Source: Candidatus Gastranaerophilales bacterium (GTDB lineage Bacteria > Cyanobacteriota > Vampirovibrionia > Gastranaerophilales > Gastranaerophilaceae). Taken from it: a DNA stretch of 64,000 bases. The DNA lies in contig CALUWJ010000004.1 of NCBI GenBank assembly GCA_944324455.1, positions 80,053 through 144,052 on the forward strand, written 5' to 3'. The position numbers and the translations under genes are program-made. Within the stretch, counting starts at the first letter, position 1; every line of letters begins with the position of its first letter. The notes below the pieces were generated by a model, which saw only the letters and a program-made list of their open reading frames with translations, was not told where the DNA came from and did not search any database. Shown piece after piece: positions 33,723 through 41,512 of the stretch.

Positions 33723-34404
33723 ATCTTGATGGAATTTCAAAACCAAATATATTTGTATTGTTTTCTAATGAATTTACTATAATTATTCCAAAATGGGCAT
33801 TAATAATTTCTTTTGATAAATATAGTCCAAGCCCAAGAGTTGTTTTATTAAAAGTAGATTTTCTTTTGAATTTTTCAAAAATTTCTTTTGAAACATTTGC
33901 CATAATAGGATTTCCATGGCTTTTTATCTCAAAAATAATATTGCCTTTTTTCTTGTGAAAGTTGATATCGATATTGCTGTTATCAAAAGCATAGTCAATA
34001 CTGTTTGATAACAGATTAAATATTGTTATTTTCATATATAGTTTATCGGCATATATAAATTGTTCTTTGTTTGTGTTGATGTTAATTGTTATATTGCGAT
34101 ATTTAAGAATAATTTTAAGTTCATTTAGTATTTTTTCTAAGATTTCATTTATATCAAAAATTTCGCAATAAGGTTTGATTTTCTCACATTCCAGGGTGTT
34201 AATTATGCTATAAATATCCAGTAAATGCTGCATATATCTGCAGGAATGAATAGTAAGCTCAATTAGGTCTTTATCTTGTGAGCCAAAATTTTTTCCACTT
34301 ATTTTAAGTAAAGTTTCAAGTGCTGTTATTTGTGCTAATGTCGGAGTTTTGAGATCGTATAAAATTTTTGGTAAAAAATCGTGATTCTTATTTTTAGTTC
34401 TCAT
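33721..34404 (-). CDS. Histidine-kinase-like protein lacking the phosphoacceptor His
   Basis: 227 residues containing only a dimerisation-like helix and a GHKL ATPase domain. The H-box reads LYDLKTPTLAQ: the phosphoacceptor His is Tyr16 (TAC, one base from CAC). The N-box (Asn130, Asn134), F-box FEKF (176-179) and G2 box GLGL (191-194) are kept, but the G1 box reads KSHGNPI (161-167) without the DxGxG form. No sensor, membrane span or partner response regulator is present. It probably cannot autophosphorylate normally; it may act as an ATP-binding scaffold. The ATG follows a -10 hexamer by six nt. Confidence 0.75.
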   Translation of the reverse strand: MRTKNKNHDFLPKILYDLKTPTLAQITALETLLKISGKNFGSQDKDLIELTIHSCRYMQHLLDIYSIINTLECEKIKPYCEIFDINEILEKILNELKIILKYRNITININTNKEQFIYADKLYMKITIFNLLSNSIDYAFDNSNIDINFHKKKGNIIFEIKSHGNPIMANVSKEIFEKFKRKSTFNKTTLGLGLYLSKEIINAHFGIIIVNSLENNTNIFGFEIPSR

Positions 34405-34410
34405 TTTTTT

Positions 34411-34451
34411 AATCTAGCTTTGTAGTATTTACCATAAAATAATACTACAAA
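34411..34451 (-). promoter_or_regulatory. Promoter of the kinase-like gene overlapped by an 11-bp inverted repeat
   Basis: The inverted repeat TTTGTAGTATT (34419-34429) / AATACTACAAA (34441-34451), spacer 11 nt, lies just upstream of a -10-like TAGATT (34416-34411), which ends six nt before the ATG at 34404. The repeat covers the -35 region, a good place for a repressor. No ribosome-binding site is present. Confidence 0.5.
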
Positions 34452-34498
34452 TATAAAAAAAATGTAAATATAATTTATATATTTAATGTAAATTGTAT

Positions 34499-35113
34499 TT
34501 AGATATCTTTTGTAATTACAAAAATTGCTTGTTCACAAAAAAGATTTGCAATGTTTTTTATTAAAAAACCGCTCCTTGCTTTATTGTGTGTTAGATAAAT
34601 TGATTTTTCAATTTTAATATTTCTTTTTTTGCAAAACTCAAAAAAATCTTCAATGGTTAAAAGATGCACATTTGGTGTATTATACCATTCGTAAGGAAGT
34701 GCTTTAGATTTTGGCATTTTACCTTTAAAAAAAAGATAAAACCTAACTCTCCAATAAGCAAAATTAGGAAAAGATATAATACATTTATTTGCAACTCTTA
34801 ACATTTCATAAATTACAAACTCCGGATTTTTGGTTGATTGGAGGGTTTGATTTAAAATTGCCCAATCATAGCTATCATTTTGAAATTCATTTAATCCTTT
34901 ATCTAAATCCCCTTGAATAACACTTAATCCGTTTTCAAGAGCTTCAACGACGCAATCTTCATTTATTTCAACTCCTAGAGAATTTGTTTGTTTTTCATTC
35001 TTTAAAATCTTTAAAAGTTCACCGTTACCACAGCCTAAATCCAGCACTTTTGCATTTTTTTCAATCAAATTTAAGACAATTTTATAGTTTAAATTAAGAT
35101 TTTTGGTAGTCAT
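34499..35113 (-). CDS. metW: Methionine biosynthesis protein MetW
   Basis: SAM-methyltransferase-like protein that accompanies MetX and is thought to be needed for, or to control, homoserine acylation. VLDLGCGNGELLKIL near residue 19-33 is the SAM-binding motif; GLSVIQGDLDKGL near 73-85, and WAILNQTLQST near 98-108 and the later FPNFAYWRVR block near 136 are typical MetW signatures. 204 residues is normal. AGAGG precedes the ATG and only one nt separates it from the metX stop. Confidence 0.94.
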   Translation of the reverse strand: MTTKNLNLNYKIVLNLIEKNAKVLDLGCGNGELLKILKNEKQTNSLGVEINEDCVVEALENGLSVIQGDLDKGLNEFQNDSYDWAILNQTLQSTKNPEFVIYEMLRVANKCIISFPNFAYWRVRFYLFFKGKMPKSKALPYEWYNTPNVHLLTIEDFFEFCKKRNIKIEKSIYLTHNKARSGFLIKNIANLFCEQAIFVITKDI

Positions 35114-35114
35114 T

Positions 35115-36209
35115 TTATCCTCTTAAAAAGCTTTTTATTATTTTTGTTTGTTTGTCAAATTCCAATAAAAACGCATCATGCCCGCATTTACTTTCTAATT
35201 CAACAAAAGAAACATCTTTATTTATTTTTACTAATGCGTTAACCATTTGTTTTGCTTGTTTGGTGGTGAAAAGCCAATCAGTTGAAAAAGATATAATTAA
35301 AAATTTGGATTTTGTATCTTTGAGAGCGTTTTCAAGTGAACCGTATTCTTTAATGGGGTCATAATAATCTAGTGCTTTAGTTATATAAAGATAGCTGTTT
35401 GCGTCAAATCTATCTACAAAAATTTGCCCTTGGTGTTCTAAATAACTTTCAACTTGAAAATCTATGCCAAAATCAAAATTTGGTTTATCTTTAAATTCTC
35501 TGCCGAATTTTTTAATCATTGCTTCTTCGCATAAATATGTGATATGTCCTATCATTCTTGCTATTGCAAGCCCTGATTCAGGATGTTTTTTATCATAATA
35601 ATTACCATTATTAAAATTAACATCTGTTAAAATTGCATTTCTCATAACAGCGTTAAAAGCAATCGATTGAGCATTTAGGCGAGCGCTTGAAGCAATTATT
35701 ATAGTTTTTTCAACAATATCAGGAAATTTTATTGACCACTCGAGAGCCTGCATGCCTCCCATAGAGCCTCCTGCTACTATGAGTTTTTTAATACCAAAAA
35801 AGTCAATTAATCTTTTTTGAACGTTTACCATATCTTCAACTGTAATTACTGGAAAATCAAGTGCATAGGGTTTATTTGTTTCAGGATTAATGGATGATGG
35901 GCCCGTTGTTCCTTTGCAGCCGCCTAAAATATTTGATGAAATTATAAAATATTTAGAGGTGTCAAAAGCTTTATTTTCCCCTATCATATCATTCCACCAG
36001 CCCGGTTTTTTACTGTCTTTATGGTAATAAGCGGCATGCGCATCTCCTGTTAGGGCATGGAGAACTAAAATTGCATTGTCTTTATTTTCATTTAATTTGC
36101 CATAAGTTTCATAAGCAATTTCGATATTATTTAAAGTTTTACCGCATTTTAATTTAAGCGGTTCTTTAAGTTTTAGAATTAATGTTTCAGAATATATTTT
36201 ATTTTCCAT
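35115..36209 (-). CDS. metX: Homoserine O-acetyltransferase
   Basis: Acylates homoserine in methionine synthesis. Alpha/beta hydrolase with the nucleophile Ser149 in GGSMGGMQALEW, the Asp in FSTDWLF near 310 and the catalytic His in CGHDAFLLE near 343; HALTGDAHAA near 51-60 forms the oxyanion region. 364 residues is standard. Acetyl- versus succinyl-specificity cannot be read safely. The ATG lies six nt after an extended -10 without ribosome-binding site. Confidence 0.94.
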   Translation of the reverse strand: MENKIYSETLILKLKEPLKLKCGKTLNNIEIAYETYGKLNENKDNAILVLHALTGDAHAAYYHKDSKKPGWWNDMIGENKAFDTSKYFIISSNILGGCKGTTGPSSINPETNKPYALDFPVITVEDMVNVQKRLIDFFGIKKLIVAGGSMGGMQALEWSIKFPDIVEKTIIIASSARLNAQSIAFNAVMRNAILTDVNFNNGNYYDKKHPESGLAIARMIGHITYLCEEAMIKKFGREFKDKPNFDFGIDFQVESYLEHQGQIFVDRFDANSYLYITKALDYYDPIKEYGSLENALKDTKSKFLIISFSTDWLFTTKQAKQMVNALVKINKDVSFVELESKCGHDAFLLEFDKQTKIIKSFLRG

Positions 36210-36215
36210 AAAGCT

Positions 36216-36286
36216 ATTTTATCATCTACATCTAAAGTATAAAAATTTATTAACTAATGTATAGATTATTAAAAAAAATACTTTAG
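36216..36286 (-). promoter_or_regulatory. metX promoter with a spaced inverted repeat shared with the divergent gene
   Basis: TGA-TAAAAT (36224-36216, minus strand) is an extended -10 ending six nt before the metX ATG. CTAAAGTAT (36232-36240) and ATACTTTAG (36278-36286) are 9-bp inverted arms 37 nt apart. One arm overlaps the metX promoter, the other lies just upstream of the divergent HD-GYP-like promoter, so they could be a pair of sites for one regulator. Confidence 0.4.
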
Positions 36287-36307
36287 TTTTCAAAATTCCT
36301 GCCGATA

Positions 36308-36316
36308 TGGTATTAT
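36308..36316 (+). promoter_or_regulatory. Extended -10 of the HD-GYP-like gene
   Basis: TGG-TATTAT at 36308-36316, with TTTTCA as a weak -35 about 17-18 nt upstream. It overlaps the first codons of the longest reading frame (36307) and so argues for the start at 36343, which also has AAGGA about 10 nt upstream. Confidence 0.5.
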
Positions 36317-36342
36317 ATAAACGGCACAAGGATTGGGTATTT

Positions 36343-37626
36343 ATGAGCAGAACTAAAAAAACTAATAATGATGCTTCACTATATACAAGGAGTATAAACC
36401 TTTTAGAAGATGATCCTTTAGAAGAAATTTTTGCGCTGAATTTAGGTGATTTTTTTACAGAGCATTTAATAAATCCTGAATTTGTAGAAAAAATATCTAA
36501 AAAGGCAAAAGAAAAAGATAAAAAGCAAAGTCTTAAAGAACAATTGAAAGAGCTTATTTCGATTTATTCAATTGATAATACTTTGAGCCTTTTAGGGTTT
36601 AACAATAATGAAGATTTTGTTATTTATAATTCCATAGCTAAAACAATAAAATTAATGCTAAATTTAGTTGAATGTAATATATTTTTAGCTAAAAAGAACT
36701 TACCTTTATGTCATTCGGGTTCATCAGAAGAAAAAATTTCAAATGAAAATATAACAGATTATATAAAAGAAGTTATGAAAGAGGAAACAGAGCGTGTTTT
36801 TGAAAAAGACGGTTTTCAATTTTCCTTGTTTCCGATGAAAAATAATTTTGAATGTATAGGCGTAATTGAAATTGTAAGAAAGATTGAAAGACCCCTAGAA
36901 TTTGAATACGCTGATTTAATTCAAAATATGGCAGGTCTGTTTGTAACATCTTTAGGACTTCAAAAATTGATTGATGAAGTTAAAAGATTAATATCAGATG
37001 ATAGTGTTTCAACGCTTGAACTTCAAAATCTTAGAGCTCAATTAACTGCTATTATCGGTGATTTAGGTGATCAGCAACAAGCATTTGTTGAAAAACTAGC
37101 TTATGCGGTTGACTTAAAAGGTCAATATAAACGCTCTCATTCAATAGAATGTGCTGAATTATCTCGTGAAATTTGTAATCACATGGGATTAAATGAAAAA
37201 ACAACCGATTTAATTTATTATGCAGGGTTGCTGCAAAATATCGGTAAAATCACTTTATCAGAAGAATTGTTCACTAAAAAAGATAAATTAACAGATGCAG
37301 AATGGAATGAATTGAAAAATTCTCCTAATGTTGGAGTTGATTTATTGATGAATATAAATTTCATGTCTGAAGTTGTTCCATATATTAATTATCAACAAGA
37401 AAGATATAACGGTTGCGGATATCCTGAGGGCTTGAGCGGAAATTCCATTCCTTTGGGTTCAAGAATTATTGCGCTAGCCGGTGCATATTGTGCCTTAACT
37501 CAAGATAGAATTCATAGAAAAGCCTTAAGCAACAAAGAGGCTCTTGAAATAATAAAACAAGAATCGGGTATAAAATGGGATCCAAATATTGTTGATGTTT
37601 TATTGGAGATAAAGGCTGAAAAATAA
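36343..37626 (+). CDS. GAF-like plus degenerate HD-GYP protein
   Basis: 427 residues from the ATG at 36343. The region about 75-200 has the look of a GAF-type sensor domain, followed by a linker helix and an HD-GYP domain (about 235-425). HD-GYP proteins normally hydrolyse cyclic di-GMP, but here the HD pair is replaced by Gln298-Asn299 (AGLLQNIGKI), the later HP by SP (KNSPNVG), and the HHE by YQQE. Only the first His (266) and the GYPEGL motif (359-364) remain. Metal binding and catalysis are very unlikely; a c-di-nucleotide-sensing or scaffold role is possible. Confidence 0.75.
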   Translation: MSRTKKTNNDASLYTRSINLLEDDPLEEIFALNLGDFFTEHLINPEFVEKISKKAKEKDKKQSLKEQLKELISIYSIDNTLSLLGFNNNEDFVIYNSIAKTIKLMLNLVECNIFLAKKNLPLCHSGSSEEKISNENITDYIKEVMKEETERVFEKDGFQFSLFPMKNNFECIGVIEIVRKIERPLEFEYADLIQNMAGLFVTSLGLQKLIDEVKRLISDDSVSTLELQNLRAQLTAIIGDLGDQQQAFVEKLAYAVDLKGQYKRSHSIECAELSREICNHMGLNEKTTDLIYYAGLLQNIGKITLSEELFTKKDKLTDAEWNELKNSPNVGVDLLMNINFMSEVVPYINYQQERYNGCGYPEGLSGNSIPLGSRIIALAGAYCALTQDRIHRKALSNKEALEIIKQESGIKWDPNIVDVLLEIKAEK

Positions 37627-37698
37627 AACAAAATAATTATATTTATGATAAAATCTTGGTATTATTTATGCCAAGATTTTTTAAATAGAGGAATAAAA

Positions 37699-38841
37699 AT
37701 GATTATTTTAAATAAACCCTACGTATCTGATTTTTTAATTGAAACAATAAAAAAGAATGGTTTTAGTGTATTAGATAATGAAATTGCAAGAAAATATTTT
37801 AATAGCGAAAATTTATTATCAGATGAAAAAGCAGTTGAGGTTTCTAAAAATGAGCCGATTTATTCAAATTCTGAAAATTCGATTGATTGGGTTGTAGAGA
37901 ATTTAAAAAATTCAGATATTTCAAAAATGATTAAAATAAGCAAAGATAAGGTTTTATTCAGAGAATCATTAAGAAAAATCTACCCTGATTATTATTTTAG
38001 AAAAGTTACATTAGATGAAATTAAAAATATAAAAATTAATGAATTAAAATTTCCTTTTGTTTTAAAACCAAGTGTAGGCTTTTTGAGTTTTGGGGTTTAT
38101 CCTGTTAAAAACGAATTTGAATGGAAAAATGTGGTTGAAAAAATAAATAAAGACATTGAAAAACTAGCAGGTTTTTTCCCAAAAAGCGTTGTAGATATGT
38201 CTGATTTTATTATTGAAGAAATGATAGATGGAGAAGAATATGCGCTTGATGCTTATTATGATAAAAATGGTGAAGCTGTTATATTAAATATTTTTCATCA
38301 TCCGTTTTTTGATGATAAAGATGTATCTGATAGGGCTTATTATACTTCTAAAAAGATTATTGAAACATATCATGATAAATTAAAAGTTTTGTTAGATGAA
38401 ATCGGCAAAGAAATCGGATATAAGAATTTTCCGTTTCATATTGAATTAAGAATAAATGAAGATAAAATTATTCCGATTGAAGTTAACCCAATGCGTTTTT
38501 GCGGATGGTGCATAACTGATATTGCTCAAAATGCTTGGAATATAAATGTTTATGAATATTTTTTAAAACAATTAAAACCAAACTGGCATGAAATATTAAA
38601 AAATTCAACCGATGATTATTTTTATTTCACAATGGGTGATATTCCATCTTCGATGGATAAAAAAATGATTAAATCAGTTAATTATGAGAAATATTTAAAA
38701 AATATTTCAAATCCTTTAGTGATAAGAAAAATTGATTATAAAAATAATCCTGTTTTTGCGATTGTTTTTGCAAAAACTTCATCAATTGATGAGATAAAAA
38801 ATATTCTAAAATTAGATATGAAAGAGTTTATTGAGCTTTAA
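37699..38841 (+). CDS. ATP-grasp protein of unknown substrate
   Basis: 380 residues from ATG 37699, which has AGAGG upstream; the frame extends 18 codons further but without a ribosome-binding site. ATP-grasp features: FVLKPSVGFLSFGV near 125-138 (ATP-binding Lys in a K-P/G-S loop), FIIEEMIDGEEYALDAYY near 178-195, and a metal-binding FHIELRI...IPIEVNPMRF near 250-275. The layout is that of carboxylate-amine ligases such as carnosine-synthase or BacD-like proteins. It ends in a 14-nt overlap with the convergent RNR-like gene. Substrates cannot be predicted. Confidence 0.75.
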   Translation: MIILNKPYVSDFLIETIKKNGFSVLDNEIARKYFNSENLLSDEKAVEVSKNEPIYSNSENSIDWVVENLKNSDISKMIKISKDKVLFRESLRKIYPDYYFRKVTLDEIKNIKINELKFPFVLKPSVGFLSFGVYPVKNEFEWKNVVEKINKDIEKLAGFFPKSVVDMSDFIIEEMIDGEEYALDAYYDKNGEAVILNIFHHPFFDDKDVSDRAYYTSKKIIETYHDKLKVLLDEIGKEIGYKNFPFHIELRINEDKIIPIEVNPMRFCGWCITDIAQNAWNINVYEYFLKQLKPNWHEILKNSTDDYFYFTMGDIPSSMDKKMIKSVNYEKYLKNISNPLVIRKIDYKNNPVFAIVFAKTSSIDEIKNILKLDMKEFIEL

Positions 38842-40123
38842 AAACACTAATACCCTTAATTCCTTTTTGTTTAGAATATCTTATAATTTGATTGATGTCA
38901 TTAATATTGCTTTCAGGTGCCAAATTTATCGTTTTTGAAATTTGTCCGTCAGTATATTTTTGTGCAGTTGCTAAAGTGTCGATTTCATTATAATAATTAA
39001 GCGATTTATTTTTATGTGGTTCAATTGATGGAGTTGTTTTTAATAGTCTTGAAATTGTTCCTGTGGGCGAAATTGCGGTTTTTAAACCGTTTGAATTTAC
39101 TTCTTTTTTAATAATTTTAAGACAATTTTCTAAAATTTCATTTGCATTTTTTTCTCCATAATTATATCCAAGATAATCAAGAAGTTTTTGATAGCCTAAA
39201 ACTCCTATAAAACCGTCAGACGCAATATTTTTAAAACCTTTAGATAATAAATTTGCGCTATATTTTAAAAGCTTATAATTTATAGTATTGGTTTTTTTAT
39301 CATAAAATTTAGATAAATTAATCTGTGCTAATTTTAGACCTTGGTTCTCTTTTAATTCTGCTGCAGCACAGCAATCACAAAGATAATTTTCATTGTTTGA
39401 AAAAATTATGGCAGGTTCACCTGATTTTAGCATTGAAGATAAAAGATTATTATAAATTGTTTTTGCATTTACTTTAGAACCGTTTTTTAAGATTAAATCT
39501 TTATTATTATCAACTTTAGTTAAAAAATCATCATTTATTATAACCGATAAATCAAAGCACCAGTTTTTGTAGTCTTTATTATCTTTTAAATGAATAAAAT
39601 CAAGAATTTTGGGATGATTTATCGGCAACAATCCTATTAATGCAGGAGGACGAGAAAGCGAGCTTTCTCTAAATTTAAAATATTTATTTATCTTTTTAAT
39701 TTCATCAGTTGGGTTTTGAAAATCTTTAAAATTAATCCCGATTCCAAAACCGTTTTTAATTGAATTTTCTAATAAAACACAATGTGATAGAGTTGTTTTT
39801 TTTGGGTTTAATTTTATTGCAACTGCGCTTTTTGGGTCATTAAGATTTGAATAAGCATTGCTTGATAGGCTAACATAGCCTCCTTTTAAAAGGGTGGAAA
39901 AATTTTTTTTATCATTAGAATTTGAAAAAAGTTTATTTGAAATATTATCAAAAAAATCATTGATATTTTGATTTTGGTTTATGATTTTTCTTTGAATTAA
40001 AACTTTTTTATCTATATTTGGATTTTCAAAAGCACAAAAATCATTCCTATAAGCTGGATTTATCTTGGGAATGTAGTTATATTTTATTGATTTAATTGGC
40101 TGAGTTGGCAATATTTGAAGCAT
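38828..40123 (-). CDS. Short, divergent class II ribonucleotide-reductase-like protein
   Basis: Resembles the catalytic chain of B12-dependent ribonucleotide reductase (NrdJ) end to end but is only 431 residues, against 700 or more. Matching blocks: GGYVSLSSNAY, LSHCVLLEN (first redox Cys), GFGIGINFKDF, HPKILDFIHLKD, then SPTGTISRLLKTTPSIEP and GQISKTINLAPESNINDINQ to GIKGISVFKA at the end. The second redox Cys of the C-N-L-G-S type block is lost (GLKLAQINLS), and the radical-Cys region reads NYLCDCCAAAEL, not N-x-C-G-E. Its activity is doubtful. It follows scpB by one nt in the smc-scpA-scpB run. Confidence 0.7.
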   Translation of the reverse strand: MLQILPTQPIKSIKYNYIPKINPAYRNDFCAFENPNIDKKVLIQRKIINQNQNINDFFDNISNKLFSNSNDKKNFSTLLKGGYVSLSSNAYSNLNDPKSAVAIKLNPKKTTLSHCVLLENSIKNGFGIGINFKDFQNPTDEIKKINKYFKFRESSLSRPPALIGLLPINHPKILDFIHLKDNKDYKNWCFDLSVIINDDFLTKVDNNKDLILKNGSKVNAKTIYNNLLSSMLKSGEPAIIFSNNENYLCDCCAAAELKENQGLKLAQINLSKFYDKKTNTINYKLLKYSANLLSKGFKNIASDGFIGVLGYQKLLDYLGYNYGEKNANEILENCLKIIKKEVNSNGLKTAISPTGTISRLLKTTPSIEPHKNKSLNYYNEIDTLATAQKYTDGQISKTINLAPESNINDINQIIRYSKQKGIKGISVFKAQ

Positions 40124-40124
40124 T

Positions 40125-40637
40125 TTATAGATTTTTTAGGTCTTGAGTAGCGTCAAGCTTTTTAACAAGAGCTTTGATATCTCCTTTTAGTTTAAAATAT
40201 TCTTGGAATTTTTTTGTCGTTCTAATATTAAAACTTCTTCCGTTTTTATCTTTTGTTCTTGAAATTAGCCCTTGTTCTAATAATTCTGCAATATGTTCAT
40301 AAGCACTTGGGCGAATTTCTTTTAAATAAGATTGTCTTATAGGTTCTTTTAGCGCAATTACCGTTAAAGTTTTTAAAACTGCGGGTTTTAATTCAACAGG
40401 ACATAATTTTTCAACTATATCCATGTGTTCTGCTTTAACTTGGATAATATATCCGTCTTCATCATCAATTTCCAGTGCACCGTTTCTGGAAGAATAATCA
40501 AACATTAAATCCAAAAGCGCACTTTCAACTTGTTCAACATCAATATCTATAATCTGAGCAATTTCATCAGGGTGCATTGCTCTTGATGTTATAAATAAAA
40601 CAGCTTCTATTTTTGATTTTAATACTTCAGGTTCCAT
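40125..40637 (-). CDS. scpB: Segregation and condensation protein B
   Basis: Kleisin-associated winged-helix subunit of the SMC-ScpAB condensin. LKSKIEAVLFITSRAMHPDEIAQIIDI at the N-terminus, ALKEPIRQSYLKEIRPSAYEH near 107-127 and ELLEQGLISRTKDKNGRS near 131-148 are ScpB hallmarks. 170 residues is slightly short but complete. Start ATG is two nt after scpA. Confidence 0.94.
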   Translation of the reverse strand: MEPEVLKSKIEAVLFITSRAMHPDEIAQIIDIDVEQVESALLDLMFDYSSRNGALEIDDEDGYIIQVKAEHMDIVEKLCPVELKPAVLKTLTVIALKEPIRQSYLKEIRPSAYEHIAELLEQGLISRTKDKNGRSFNIRTTKKFQEYFKLKGDIKALVKKLDATQDLKNL

Positions 40638-40639
40638 TT

Positions 40640-41512
40640 TTAATTTTCTTTCTTGGTTTTATTTTGTTCTTTTTTTACGAACAATTTTCCATAAAATTCA
40701 TCTTGATAAAGTTCACATTCTTCTTCACGAGCCAAGAACAATAATGCAATAAAAGCTGAACTTCTATCAAATCCTAAAAGGCAAAGCTCTCTTAATTCAA
40801 TATTTTCTTCTCTTTGAAAAATCTGCACAAGATTTTGGCGCATTTTTTCAACAACTTGTTCAACATATTCTTCATGGGCTAATTCTTTAATATCAGAAGC
40901 TTTTAAATTAGCATAGTTTCGAACGCGCCTTTCTTTTCTATCCAGCGCAGATTTAATTGCATATTTTTTTTCTAATTCTTCATAAAATTGAATATGGCGG
41001 ATTAAATCTTTTAAGGTTACCGTTCTTTTTCTATTTAATCTTACTGATGTTCTTCTTTGTAAAACCTCATCAAATGAAACAACATTGTTTGTCGGTATTT
41101 GCATTTGTTCATAATCAAGTTCATCATTGAAATCATCTTCAAAATAATCTTCAGGTTCCATTTCAAAATCATTAATGGAAATTCCTTGCAAGATATCGGA
41201 TTTAATTTTTAAAAGAGTGGATGAAAATAAAATAGCTTTTCCGACAAAACGAAGATTGTCTTGTTTTAATTCAGAAATTCGCTTCATGTATTTATCATAC
41301 AAATCAACAATATCAATGTTCCAAGGGTCAATTTTGCCCATTTTAACTAAATCAAGGATGATTTCAATGGCGTCTGTTTGAACATTTTTTTTAATACCGG
41401 TATTTGAAATAAACTCAATATTATCACCAAAATCAACTGTGCCATCAAGCACTTTGATTTCATCATACATATTTTTATTATTACCGTAAAACTCGCTAAC
41501 TGCTTCAGACAT
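40640..41512 (-). CDS. scpA: Segregation and condensation protein A
   Basis: Kleisin that bridges SMC heads. The IILDLVKMGKIDPWNIDIVDLYDKYM block near 49-74 matches ScpA (normally L-L-x-L-I...D-I-x-D-I-P). FVGKAILFSSTLLKIKSDILQG is the next conserved helix, and the C-terminal winged-helix RELCLLGFDRSSAFIALLFLAREEE ends the protein. 290 residues, with an N-terminal 30-residue extension. It overlaps the smc stop by one nt. Confidence 0.93.
   Translation of the reverse strand: MSEAVSEFYGNNKNMYDEIKVLDGTVDFGDNIEFISNTGIKKNVQTDAIEIILDLVKMGKIDPWNIDIVDLYDKYMKRISELKQDNLRFVGKAILFSSTLLKIKSDILQGISINDFEMEPEDYFEDDFNDELDYEQMQIPTNNVVSFDEVLQRRTSVRLNRKRTVTLKDLIRHIQFYEELEKKYAIKSALDRKERRVRNYANLKASDIKELAHEEYVEQVVEKMRQNLVQIFQREENIELRELCLLGFDRSSAFIALLFLAREEECELYQDEFYGKLFVKKEQNKTKKEN

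Noticed and set aside
36210..36306. SAM riboswitch before metX
   Set aside because: The space is 97 nt, the promoter lies six nt from the ATG, and no riboswitch-like core or terminator is present.
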